DNA from: Hermodice carunculata
Lineage: Eukaryota > Annelida > Polychaeta > Eunicida > Amphinomidae
Reading direction: 5' to 3'
Length of the DNA: 64,000 nucleotides
NCBI GenBank assembly: GCA_964020975.1
Contig: OZ026628.1
Coordinates: 50,347,336-50,411,335, forward strand
The position numbers and the translations under genes are program-made. Of the stretch, positions 46,208 through 59,259 are shown in pieces. The notes below the pieces were generated by a model, which was given only the letters and a program-made list of their open reading frames with translations, was not told where the DNA came from and searched no databases. Numbering within the stretch: position 1 is the first letter of the stretch; the number at the start of each line of letters is the position of its first letter.

Positions 46208-46386
46208 AACTGAGCGAATGAAATTTTTAAGTACACATCCACTTCTGTCGATAATATCCTGAAATGTTTATTTGTAGCTGATGGAGTTGTTTCTGTTGGG
46301 CTTCTTGCAGGAAGATCTCTGAAGCAGCAAGAGCAGCCCTGAAGAAGAGGGGACATGTTGTCTGATGCAACTTCTGCGAGCGCTTT

Positions 46387-46821
46387 ATGGGGGATAAGAT
46401 CCAGGTCTCTGACCACACCATCATGACCCACCTTACCTCACTGAAGGTCCCTTATTATTGTGATGCTTGTGACCAGCCCTTCAGAAGCTGTACTCAGGCC
46501 ACCAGACATTTGCTGGCAAAGCATGGAATCAAAAACCTGGCTGATGCTCCTGAATCCTTCACCAGAACTGGAGGTGACCTGAGACTGGGACCTGACAGAG
46601 TGTCAATTGAAGCCAAAGAGAAGTCCATGGAGTACTACGAGGCCAGATCAAAGCAGAAGTCCACCAGCCAACCCGAGGCAGAAGCAAAGCGGCAGAAGAT
46701 TTCCCAGGTAAATCCCCGACCACCACCAGCCAGCGATGAAGCGCAGAGCAACTCCAACACTGACGTTCCCTTACAGTTGAGACCAGCTCACCCAGATAAC
46801 CATGAGACCCCTGAGTGTTAA
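46387..46821 (+). pseudogene. Extra 3' ORF of the Gypsy element: C2H2 zinc finger
   Basis: A 144-codon frame 3' of pol, in the place where some LTR elements carry env. YYCDACDQPFRSC, then TRHLLAKHG, is a C2H2 finger (C-x2-C, H-x4-H); another Cys pair (CNFC) lies just upstream, suggesting a second finger with HTIMTHL. The tail is Lys/Gln/Pro-rich. A pyrimidine-rich tract and AG at 46,300-46,310 look like a splice acceptor, so a spliced mRNA as used for env-position ORFs is possible. After 46,821 further frames to about 47,150 are Gln/Leu-rich and coiled-coil-like. Role unknown; nucleic-acid binding is the obvious guess. Confidence 0.55.
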
Positions 46822-48176
46822 AAAATGATGACTCCCTTGAGCCCCAAAATTCAGGGGATGGCCCTCCAGATGCTGAAGGTTGCTGACTTGCTGCACACTG
46901 CAGTTGCTAACCTTGGGACAATTATGGAAAAGTAGACCATCTCCCAGCAGCAGATTGCAGTGGGTCAGGAGAGACTGCAAGAGTCCCTGCAATCAGTTGG
47001 CAGAAGCAGGAACAGACGTCCAAGATGGTTGTTGAGGCCCTAGATTGCCTAACCAAGGCAGTGGACCAGAATTCAGTTGCCATCAAGAGTCTGGAGAAGA
47101 CTCTAAAAAGAAGCAGTACACCCAGGCTACCTCTTCTCACCACGGAGGCCATCTGAATGGACTCAGTCTAAACCATTGGCCAGGACAACTGAGCATGTGG
47201 TACCGCCTCAGGGAAGTAGGAGACCGGCCCCATTTATGAGCCCAGACAGGGGTTTGGACCAACAGATGAGCCGTGTCAGAGACAGGATCAGGACACAGCG
47301 TAGGGAATGGTACTAGTAATATCACAGTAGAATTTAAACACACATTGACCAGATGTAAAAAAAGTGGCCAGATGGTAGAGACTTCACTGGAACCATACAC
47401 TGATTTATTTTTTTATTTTTCCTTCATCAGTTTTTCTTTTGGATTATTGTAATTGCTTTTTGGTTTCGAGGACGATGACCAAAAGGCAAGGGGATAATGT
47501 AAAGGGCTGATTAAATGCTGGTCACTCCAACTCTTCCGCCTTGTTGTTGATGATTACCAAGTCAGGCCTACTGCTAGTGCACAGTGTAAATGAGTGTGTG
47601 TTAGTGTTTGCATGAGTCACCAGAGGGCAGACATGCATTGGTTTGAAGAAATGCCTACACATTCCTTCTTCTGCCACTAAGGGGCAGACAAGTTCCTCTT
47701 CCTCTCCCACGTGTCTCCAGAACTGTGACAGCACAAATTACCTGTGGAATCAGGATCCTTTTTCAAGGTTTTTAAAATGAGAACATGTGCAAATTTTCAT
47801 TCAATGTGAAAGATGAACATCCTTGCTGAAGTCCAACAGGGTTTGTCATAACTCTGCCATAGAAAGATTTCAAGAATGAGACACCTGATTGCCTCTGTGT
47901 ACCAAGCCATGTGAATTCATGTGTAAGCATGTAAGCAACAAGCACACTCTAAGACAACTGGTGATTTATTTGTGGCCCTATCCTTACCGTCTCCACCCCA
48001 ACCCCCCCCCCCCCCCGACAGCCCAAATCAACTTCTGATGTGATTGAAGCAAAGATGAGGTATTTGATGTGTAATTTGCAAAAGACAAGCTTGCAAGATG
48101 ATTAATTCATAAAACAACAAGCTACATAGCAACTGTGCCAACATGTCAATTGATGAACTAACTCATTACAAAGGTG

Positions 48177-48443
48177 ATTGGCTAATGAAATTACACAATG
48201 GAAGGGGATTGAATGAGAAAACCTGTGAGGTGATTGGCTAATGAAATTACACAATGCCCACTGATTGGATATAAAAATTGCAAGGTGATTGGTTCATGAA
48301 ACTCCACACTGTTAAATGATTGGCTGAAAACCCTGCAAGCTGATTGGTTGGAATAATTGCATGGTGATTGGTTGACTGATAACCTGCTACGTGGTGATTG
48401 GTTGAAATGGTGTGCACAGGGATCCCAGTGGGAAATATAAAAG
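48177..48443 (+). promoter_or_regulatory. 3' LTR copy of the CCAAT array and TATA box
   Basis: All eight inverted CCAAT boxes and TATAAAAG are kept at the same spacing as in the 5' LTR. From here the promoter would point out into the flank at 50 kb. Confidence 0.7.
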
Positions 48444-48549
48444 GAACAGGAAAAGCCATGACTGGGATGTTGGTCTTTGACAGCCGAAGAGCACACATCT
48501 TTTGGTGGGGATTAAACCCCAGAGGACCAGGTGGCCTTCCCATGAGGAC

Positions 48550-49790
48550 AGGGATTGGACCCTGAGAGATCACCATTGATCCATGTGAGTACCTGTGGAA
48601 TCCCGTGGTTTCAAGTTGCATACAGATCCTAGGTGTGGGACCCATTTGATGTATTGAGGCTTCCCGTGGAACCCCGTAACTACCCGTGGAATCCCATGGC
48701 TTCCCGTGATTTCCTGTAGCATACAGATCCTAGGAGTAGAACCTGTTTGATGTGTAGGGTTGATGTGTTGAGGCTTCCCGTGGTACCCCATGACTTCCCA
48801 TGGAACCCGTGACTACCCATGACTTCCTGTGGCTTACAGATCCTAGGTGTAGGACTTATTTGATGTGTACTATTGATGTATTGAGGCTTTATGTGGAACT
48901 CCGTGACTACCCGTGGAATCCTGTGGAATCCCATAGCATAGTGATCCTAGGTGTAGGACCTATTTGATGTATTGAGGCTTCCCGTGGTACCCTTGACTTC
49001 CTGTGGAACCCATGGCTTCCCAAGATTTCCCGTAGCATAGACATCCTAGGTGTAGGACCTATTTGACGTGTACTGTTGATGCATTGTGGCTTCCTGTGGA
49101 ACCCTGTGACTACCCGTGGAATCCTGTGGTTTCCCATAGCATACAGATCCTAGGAGTAGGACCCACTTGATGTGTTGAGGCTTCCCGTGGTTTCCCGTAG
49201 CATACAGATCCTAGGTGTAGGACCCATTTGGTGTCTTGAGGCTTCCCGCGGTACCCCGTGGCTTCCTGTGGAACCCATGACTACCAGTGGAACCCCGTGG
49301 CTTTCTATGGCTTACAGATCCTAGGTGCAGGACCTATTTGATGTATTGAGGCTTCCCGTGGTACCCCGTGACTTACCATGGAACTCCCTGGCTTCCCTTG
49401 ATTCCCCATAGCATACAGATCCATGTGTAGGACCTATTTGATGTGCACTGTTGATGCATTGAGGCTTCCCATGGAACCATGTGAATACCTGTGGAAACCC
49501 GTGGTTTCCCGTAGCATACAGATCTTAGGTGTAGGACCCACTTGATGTGTTGAGGCTTCCAGTGGCTTCCCGTGGTTTCCAGTAGCATACAGATCCTAGG
49601 TATAGGACCTATTTGATGTGTACTATTGATGTGTTAAGGCTTCCCGTGGAACCCCGTGACTACCCGTGGAATCCCATGGCTTCCCATGATTTCCCGTAGC
49701 CTTCAGATCCTAGGAGTAGGACCTACTTGATGGGAACTGTTGATGTGTTGAGGCTTCCATGACTTGTAGATCCTAGATTTAAGACCCATA
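48550..49790 (+). repeat. ~100-bp tandem repeat array in 3' LTR, about 13 units
   Basis: Same unit as 34,620-36,830 but with about ten fewer copies. First and last units of both arrays correspond closely (for instance the final unit with gggaactgttgatgtgttg), so the length change came from internal expansion or loss. Confidence 0.9.
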
Positions 49791-50040
49791 TGAGGCAAAG
49801 AGGCTCCCAAGGGACCCTGTGGTAGATTTTTAACAGTTGAAGCCCTTCGCTACTACAGTTGAATTTCTTGGTGTATCTTACCTGCAATAAACTTATTATA
49901 TCATTTTATATCGCAAAATTGACTGGAAGTCAGTTCTTGTGTGAATGTGATTTCGTGATCCAGAGTGTAGTGTGAATTTTCCTGAAACATATAAAGCTCA
50001 CTTGATCCTACCAGACGGTAATTGGCCCTTTACCGTCACT

Positions 50041-50147
50041 ATATATATATACATATATATATATATGTGTGTGTGTGTGCATGTGTTCTTTTTATCACTT
50101 CATTGTACCCATGTAAGTACGATTAAAGAGACATACACAGATATAAC

Positions 50148-50181
<34 letters not shown>
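50041..50181. repeat. AT and GT simple repeats
   Basis: (AT)n at 50,041-50,067 with (GT)n, and (AT)n at 50,153-50,181 bordering the MITE. Confidence 0.9.
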
Positions 50182-51559
<1,378 letters not shown>

Positions 51560-53340
51560 AGCCTCTACCGTCTTTGTTTAAATGGTCAACATCCTTTGAT
51601 TGGTATTTTGTGATGAATTGTTTTGTTCATTCTGTGACAAAAACCTTAAACAATCTTCCCAGAAACCGCTCTGCCTATAGCTTCAAACTTGCAGTGACAC
51701 TTGTGGGGACCCATAGACCTTAATTTTTAAAGAGGTGACGCTGTAACTTTATTTAAATTTTTGGGTGTGCTTTCGCTACTTTCGACTTCTCCAAAACCGT
51801 CACTGAAATTGGTCTGACGTTGTGGGAAGATTAATCAAAAGTGTTCACTAGGTAGTGAACACTGGGTCCCTGATTTTTAACGATTTTTTTTCAGTTTGGT
51901 CACCTGCAGCTGTGGGTTAATGCATGCATTCCTTTTGATTACCTTGTAAGTCAATGGGGATTGCAACGGAAATTCCCATTTTTTGACCTCTTTCCCAAAA
52001 TTATCAACAAGATTCACTAAAAACCTGGTGGCATGTGTTTTCGGTGGGTCTAGGTTTTTTATGAACCTTTTTGTTAATTTTTCAATAAAATCTTTAAAAT
52101 CTTCTCTTCTATAAAATTGCTAAGCCAATTACTTTGATAGTTAGAGCTGCGATTTTATTCTATGTATTTAAACAGTTTTGTGCGTTTTCGCTGGTTTTTG
52201 ACTGCATCTCTCAAACCGTCACTAAGATTGTTCTGAAATTCTGTAGAAATGTAATTTTTGAGAGGATTAAACCAAGGTTTATCGTCACGTTGGATCCCTG
52301 ATTTTTAACGATTTTTTTCTTCAATTCGGTTACCTGTTGGTTAATGCATGCATGCATTCCTGTTTGTCATTATGCAACCAAATTGGGATTGCTATGGAAA
52401 TTAACATTTTCCACGTCTCCAAAACCTTCAACCACATTTACTTCAAACTGAATGTGGATGTTCCTCAGGTGGGTCTCTACCAAGCTTGTTCGAATGGCCT
52501 TACTCAAATAAGTTTAAGATTTTTTTATCGAATTTTGTTGTTCATTTTCAGGCAAATCCTAAAAAAATTTCTCCAAAACAGTCAAGCAAATACGCCACAT
52601 GCTTATTAATTTCCCGCGACGAAGCACGGATTTGAACCTGGCGATCATGGGGGGTGGGGATGGGGGTGGGGTGGGCGTGTCGGTCACATCACTGTCGCAG
52701 ACAGGGCCATTTGCTCATTTCTCACAAAGTAAACAGTTTTTCGTTTTGAGAAATTTAAGTTCACAAGTGCCACACTGGTATACATCTAGTACTTTCCGAG
52801 CCATATATAAGAAAAAATTCCACCTGCCTTTAACACATACCATTTATTGCCAAAATATCAGTAATATTCTGCTTGTCAACATAGGTAGGCCTACCGACCC
52901 GTATATAACCATACCTTACCCTATCTCGCCAAGCGAGACATGGCAATCAAGTATGCAGTTGTGGCGAGAAATTAATATGCATGTCACCTATCACTTTTGA
53001 ATTGCATAGGGACACGTATGGGGACCTCTAGACCTTACTTTATTCAACAGGTCGCGCTGTAATTATTTTTCACTTCTTTGTGATACTTTTTGTGCGTTTT
53101 AATTTGTCTTGACTTTTTGTCCCAAACTGTAAGCTGGATCCTCTTGAAAATTTCTGGAAATGTACTTGAACTTGATTGTCACCAAATTTGTTCAGTGCAT
53201 GGTGGTGCTGTCATGTTTTAAACGCTTTAACAAGTTGTCAAAATTCGTAAAAATACGCAGGGGGTATATTCATGTCAGCAACTGTGATGAAGGTCTAAAA
53301 GGTGATCTTGATATCATTCTGGAGTTCAGCGGACCACTTT
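51560..53340 (+). repeat. Dispersed repeat units, cluster 1 (at least three copies)
   Basis: Repeated landmarks: 'ggggacccatagacctta', 'ggtgacgctgtaac', 'tgtgctttcgct', 'tttcgacttctccaaaaccg', 'tcactgaaattg' and 'gatttttaacgatttttt'. They occur near 51,710-51,890, 52,150-52,320 and 53,010-53,170. The core equals that of 17.7-18.8 kb, also non-coding. A GGTTCAAATCC-type box in reverse (52,630-52,640) lies between copies. Confidence 0.65.
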
Positions 53341-54144
53341 AATCAGTACATGTACGGTCAGTTGGGCACAGGACTGGCATGCTCCAAGAGAATTTTCTTT
53401 TTCCTTTAATGACTATCAAAAGGGCAACAAAATTGTTCCCACTAGTTTGTCATATCTACATAGATACACACACACACACACACACTTGACTGCATATATG
53501 TTTAACTGAACATAATGTGCCGAGGTACTAGTATTTATATCTGAACATTGAGGACGTTATATTCTGTCTCAATGGCAGTGATTATCAATAGCTAATAACT
53601 TGATCTACAATAGAAAATCAAGCTATGAGGATTTTTTGTCGAGCATAGAAACGTCAAACATATTGATAACCTTTCCTCCATTGCATTTGTGTCTGTGTTA
53701 TTTTTATCCCATGAAATTAATTGGTTGGGAAATAACGTCTTTGAACTTTGATTGTGGTGCAAAATATTGGAAATTGGTGAGACGAAAGTGCAGTCATTGT
53801 AAACAACATTAGACATATGGATCTGAACATAACGCATGCTTTTATGAGAAGGCTTCATCGAAACTTAGATAATAGATTTTAGTTGATCTTCAAAACGTGT
53901 GTCGTGTAACACTTGTCTTTCACATAGGATTGTGACACACTGAAAGGTTTCATGACAGGGCAGCATATACCAGTGTAGTGCGCTACATTATATATAAGGT
54001 GTTAAAATAGCAGATCATTAATTGTGGAATAGCGTATGGATTATTATTATTAATAATATATCATATCGGGGTCCACAATTTTGGCTTAGGAACAGAATGG
54101 TTATACACTTTATCTAGAAACAGTGTGAAACATATCGGAGCTAT
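53341..54144. other. Non-coding, no gene seen
   Basis: A short (CA)n run at 53,467-53,486; nothing else recognised. Confidence 0.4.
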
Positions 54145-54351
54145 TTGGAGTACAAATGTCCTGTTTGGGATAGTTGCACACATATAAATACTGATAAACC
54201 TGAAGTAGTCAAGCTGACTGCAGACCAAACTGCTACAGATGCAATGCCTGGCACACCAAACGACAAACTTTATCAAGAACTGGCACAGTGGATAACGCGT
54301 CCAGGTCTATCTGGTACAGTGGGAGTCAAACCCACTGAATACGGTGTTTGA
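54145..54351 (+). CDS. Unrecognised 68-codon frame, possible exon
   Basis: ATG at 54,145 to a TGA at 54,349-54,351, with balanced composition (KPEVVKLTADQTATDAMPG, YQELAQWITRPG). It is unlike the AT-driven chance frames nearby, but I know no relative and see no splice context that settles it. Confidence 0.2.
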   Translation: MEYKCPVWDSCTHINTDKPEVVKLTADQTATDAMPGTPNDKLYQELAQWITRPGLSGTVGVKPTEYGV

Positions 54352-54915
54352 TTGGGTTGGCAAGAACAGGGGATGGTTTGAGAAGCAGGTAAAAATCGAC
54401 TTTTTTAACTTTTCACATCGAATTATGACACTTGGACTGCAAGACAGGCGCTTTGAATTATTGGCAGTGGCATTTCCTTAACACTGGGCGCCTCAGGCTC
54501 GGTTTAAACGTTACTTCCATAGCGGATATCAGGTCAAAATTGCAAATTCGCTGATATTTCTAGCAATCTTCACGAACGTGAATAGTCTAAACATCTGATC
54601 CTTTTCTACGAGTATTTGTAATAAAAACATACTCACGTCACTTCAGATTGTGTTTTTAAATGACAAAGCGTAAACACATTTGTCGTTGAAAACGTTATAG
54701 GTTAGAAATGTAGGTAGCTTTCGTCAGGAACGTAATCAATGGTCTCAACACAGATTTAAAACATGTTAAAATTTTGCATACTTACCCGTTTTCTTTCTCT
54801 CTTCTTTCCAGAAAGTATTTCTTGCTATATATTTGTATATGGCACTATAGCCTGCAACCGACAGACATAAATGAATGTAATACGTCCAATTTTATTCAGG
54901 GCTAACTAAACTTCC
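54352..54915. other. Non-coding, no gene seen
   Basis: No motif or repeat recognised. Confidence 0.4.
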
Positions 54916-54989
54916 AAAAAGTGAGAATTTTCTTCTTGTCATTGGAGGATTCAAAAAGTGAGAATTTTCTTCTTGTCATTGGAGGATTC
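54916..54989. repeat. Perfect tandem duplication, 2 x 37 bp
   Basis: The unit starting aaaaagtgagaattttcttc occurs at 54,916-54,952 and 54,953-54,989 without any difference, so it is very recent. Confidence 0.95.
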
Positions 54990-55229
54990 AAAATAAAATG
55001 AAGGAAATATTGCATTTCTTTTGATTTGAAAAGTGGTTAAGTGTCGAAATAATACAAATATAACATTTCGTGATGGCACCCTCATTTGGCAAAGGACAGG
55101 ATCCAAATGTTAGATGATTCTTCTGGTGATGACACCGAATTATTTAGATATAAGCTGCAGCTCTTGTACCACATTTGGCAAAATCTACAAGACAAAAACT
55201 TATTTGCCAAAATCCCTTGCCAAATTGTT

Positions 55230-56300
55230 TTGAAATTGCATACGACCATTTCCGAGCACATCTAAACTTTAATTTGTTCTCCAAGTAGCTCTGCAATTTC
55301 TATTTTTACTAATGTTTGTGTGTTTGCTATCTTCGACTTCTTGTCCAAACCCGTCATCCATATTGTGCTGAAACTTAGTAAAAAGGGTACCTTTTGGAGG
55401 AGTCAACTAAGTTTGTAGACTGGGTGATGAATAAGTGGCTCCCTGATTTATAATGAATTTTCAAATTCTGAATATTTTATGATTTTTCCCTTTCCTGACA
55501 CATAAACTTTGCTGTTTTAGTATTCATCTTTGGTGACAAGAAAGGTAAAGCACAAAACTTTACGAAAATGGAAAATAAAATCATTTTGTGTCGGGTCGTG
55601 ATTTTACCTTTATAGCTCAGTCCCCTCCGCTAGCTTAATGGATATGTTCATTTGGTTACAATGTCAGTCAAAGTCAAGGAGATTGCAATGGTAATTCTTC
55701 GTCCCCAAAATCGTCAACTAGATTTACTTCAAAACTTATGTATTCATATATAAATGCGATCGTACTCAAACACCTTTTGAGCAAAAGAGGGAGCCACCTG
55801 CATCCGGGCAGATCCATGTAAATAGCATGATCAAAAGTACTTTCTCAATAGAATAAACAACACGAACACAGAATAATCTAAAGAAAATGTATTAACAGAT
55901 ATTTGAAACATAAAGGATGCCTTAATTGATTAGACATTTGCTCTTATTTGTTGAAAAGGTTGTATTTATGGATGTTTGTGCAGTATATAATACAAATCTG
56001 CCATGATCACGGTCGGTCGAATCACCAGTCTGTTGCCCTGGCAACACAGGAAGTAATCAGGATTGCAGTTAAATATGAATGTCTCATATTTCATTGAAAT
56101 TGTTAAGGGAAACGTTTATGGACTCTTAAAGCTTAATTTATTTATCAAGTGGCACTGCAACTTTTCTTAATATTATAGAGGTTTTGCGCACTTTTGCTAT
56201 TTTACTACGTCTCAAAAAACCCTTACTCAGATTGTGTGGAAAATTGGTGGAAATGTACCATGTGGAAGATCAGATATTTTCAGGTTACTTTTTATCTCGC
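55230..56300 (+). repeat. Dispersed repeat units, cluster 2 (at least two copies)
   Basis: Copies of the 'gtttgctatcttcgacttct' / 'gcacttttgctattttac' core occur near 55,310-55,460 and 56,120-56,290, diverged from cluster 1. Between them are short unique segments. Confidence 0.55.
56032..56045. promoter_or_regulatory. X-box-like palindrome
   Basis: GTTGCCCTGGCAAC, a near-perfect palindrome fitting the RFX X-box. A single site with no adjacent gene, so its use is doubtful. Confidence 0.35.
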
Positions 56301-56890
56301 ATACGCAGACAAATACATAATTAGTTGCAGCATAGTTTGGGTATACTTACTTGTACCGCAGGCTGTAGGTTATCATGCGACAGTTTTTCATTTTGTTGAT
56401 TTGTATAATTACATCCAGTGTGTCTCTTGAAGATTGCAAGAAGTCACATGCAGTGACTAAAGGTAAAATCACCAGATTATGTAACCGTATTGGACATCTC
56501 CTAGAGGAAGAAAAAGAGTTGGGTTTTGTTGTATACATGCATTTTCATGCATCTATATGTAAGTTGGCAATCAACACTGGTCTCTTTGTTTTGTTAATCT
56601 TGCTTGTTCGTAATCAGCTCTGTTACTTTGTATATTTATCTGTTTTTATGATAATACAGTCAGTTCCAAATGTGGCCTAAGTCAGAGCCACCTGGAAAGG
56701 GTAAGAAACTGCGGTATGTGGCTGAGGGTCCCTAAATTGTTGCAGAGATTGAGTCTCCTTATCGCGTTGTACTTGCAAACCCTGCTACTGTAGGCAAACA
56801 CGAATGTCCTGTCCATGTAGATCAACTGGAAAGGGCTTGTGTCAAGGAACCAAACCCAGTGCTTTACTTTGTAGATAGAGTTGTCACAAA

Positions 56891-57032
<142 letters not shown>

Positions 57033-57789
57033 GATGGCTCTCCGCTTGTCTGCCGCGGTCCTGTGTCACTCTGTGACACAGGTGGCCTAGGAAAAAAAAA
57101 AAAAAAAGAAAAAAATCCATCCCTCTCACACCCTATCCCCGCCTCTAAGGCTCAGGCTTTTCCCATGGGAGCCCCCATGGGAGCCCTTATAAGGGCCACC
57201 ACCATTCCCATTCCTTCCCCTCCCTGTACTCTGGAATTCTAATTTAACCTGTTGCCTTCTAACTCTATTATTTCATTCCTTTTTCTCCCAGCATCCTACC
57301 AGGTAGTCCTGTACATTTTTATTACCTTTCCTGCCTCCCAGAAAGCCACCTTTCATACCTAAAATCCATGCTATACGTTCATCTTCCTCTAAACCCTGAA
57401 CCTCTTCTAAACCCTTGTAATTGTAATCTTCTCTGTCCAACTTTCTGAAAAAATCTTCCCTTATCTCTCCATATGCAGAGATAGTCATACCAGGTTGCAA
57501 CAAAACAATTAACACTGAATCCATTAGCCAAGGACTTTACACCAGGAACTCGGTCCTGGCAGGACAGTGTTAATAAACCACCAAATAGTCCAAAGCAGGT
57601 ACCTGTCCTCAGACGCTCTAGTAGAGTAAAGAAAGCACCTATGCGATATGGCCAGCAGTTAAACCCCATCTACTCATTAGGATATGACACTGTAGGCTCA
57701 GGCTCAAGGGGATATCACAAGGTAAAAAGGGTATTGTGTCAGAGGAAAAATGCAGGAAAACAGAGTATTTAGTTCAGGTATCCAGGGAA

Positions 57790-58796
57790 CCATCACAAAA
57801 TGCTTCCTGGGTACCCATGTCCAGGTTGAGTACCAAAGCAAAGAAAGCTATACAACAAAAAACCCCACCTGTTATACACACATGAAGTTTATGGTTACCA
57901 ATCAAGCTGGATGGTGACCAGTTCAGACAGCGGCTGCTGGTTACATCTTTTTCTTGGTGTGGCTGAAATTTCATGACATGCATAACTCATTGATACTTAG
58001 GCAGGGTAGAGACTAGTTCAGTCATGGGCTGCTAGTTACCTTAAAATGTGTTGTTCCTTATTGCTTTATTGACATCATTTTAAACATGTACTGTACATAG
58101 ATTAATTTGCATTGATTCATGGTATTTTATTTGAACTGCTGCTCTGATTTCATTATCAGGGGTTTAGTTTAATATTCACCTTTTGCATGGAGAAGATTCT
58201 ATTCATGTTTCTGGACTCAGCAGCATACTCTTTGAAGCATTATGTGCAAACACATACAATGGTATAGCAAAGTAGCACATGTTTTGTTCTAAGGTACAAT
58301 GCTGTCGCAGTTTTCTGTAATTTGCCATTGGTATAGTTATGTGAAGTATAATGTATTACGTGTAAATGTGACTGAACTCCTGTGCATTTATTCTCTGTAG
58401 GTTTTCAACTCACTGGCATATACATATAATGGTGGTAATGACAGCTAATTGTATGACTTGATAACAGAACTTTTATTGGACCTCAACTGCAAAGATCGTT
58501 GCTGCAACATGCAGATATTGGATTTTAAAATCGTGAACCTATATGAATCCTAATCCACCGATGATAAGCAACAATCTCAAGACCGACAATAACGGATACT
58601 GTTCAATTATGCAGCTTGAAATGTTCTTTGTTTTGCAGGTTAAGTGGGGACACAGGTACTAAATTATCTGTTCTGAGGATGATGTCCTGGGACCTGTCTC
58701 TTCTAGCTATCCAACTTGATTGTTCATAATGTACTTTTATCTCATTTTAAAATTGTTCACATATGTATCACAGTTTTCTTTTGTGGCCGTATGTTA
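57790..58796. other. Non-coding, probably worn LTR/3' sequence
   Basis: No gene recognised. Its position between the pol tail and the right 142-bp repeat suggests LTR-derived sequence. Confidence 0.3.
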
Positions 58797-59259
58797 TATA
58801 CATGCATTTTCATGCATCTGTATGTAAGTTGGCAATCAACGCTGGCCTCTTTGTTTTGTTAATCTTGCTTGTTCATAATCACCTCTGTAACTTTGTATAT
58901 TTATCTGTTTTTATGATAATACAGTCAGTTCCAAATGTATACATTAACAGCCATTTTGTCTCCACTGAAGATGTGTTAGATAAGTTAAATTAGCTCCTTG
59001 GCTAGAAACTCATCAGTATGCAAAGGCAAGTGTATTTGTATCCCTATAACATGGTTGGGTTCCTTACATATATGTATTGGGTTACACTGCCTGTTCTTTG
59101 TCAGTATCTATCTAGGCACAGCTGTGAAGTGGTTAGAAATGACCAATAGAAACACAACATAAACTTACTTGTGTTGAGATTTTGCCTTGTGATTTGTTAT
59201 TGAAAACTGTGTGTTGCATGACACGAACCCCAAGTTTGGGGGAGTGGGGAGCTGTTTTA

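Larger units (their letters stand above)
33564..49937 (+). mobile_element. Ty3/Gypsy LTR retrotransposon fossil with a nested LINE
   Basis: Long direct repeats at 33,564-36,975 and 47,498-49,937 bound an interior with gag-like, protease, reverse transcriptase, RNase H and integrase parts in Gypsy order, then an extra zinc-finger ORF. A purine-rich tract (aaaaggcaaggggat) precedes the 3' LTR. The first ~260 bp of the LTRs differ by about 4% by eye, so it is moderately old. The interior has several breaks (roughly five or more) plus the LINE insertion at 40,630-45,225, and most of gag is not recognisable. It inserted into or next to a (TA)n run (33,537-33,563); no clean target duplication is seen. 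Confidence 0.9.
47498..49937 (+). repeat. Gypsy 3' LTR, 2.4 kb
   Basis: Matches the 5' LTR from TGTAAAGGGCTGATTAAATG to GACTGGAAGTCAGTTCT but holds only about 13 of the ~100-bp units (48,550-49,790). The promoter block is conserved: ATTGG boxes from 48,177 to 48,397 and TATAAAAG at 48,436. Confidence 0.85.

Noticed and set aside
52614-52650. Possible tRNA gene or tRNA-derived SINE (reverse GGTTCAAATCC box)
   Set aside because: Only a B-box-like sequence is present. I cannot find an A box or form the acceptor and anticodon stems.
56375-56680. 101-codon ORF with a signal-peptide-like start
   Set aside because: It runs into the 142-bp repeat, whose T-rich sequence produces hydrophobic residues by composition. 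No envelope or secreted family could be recognised.
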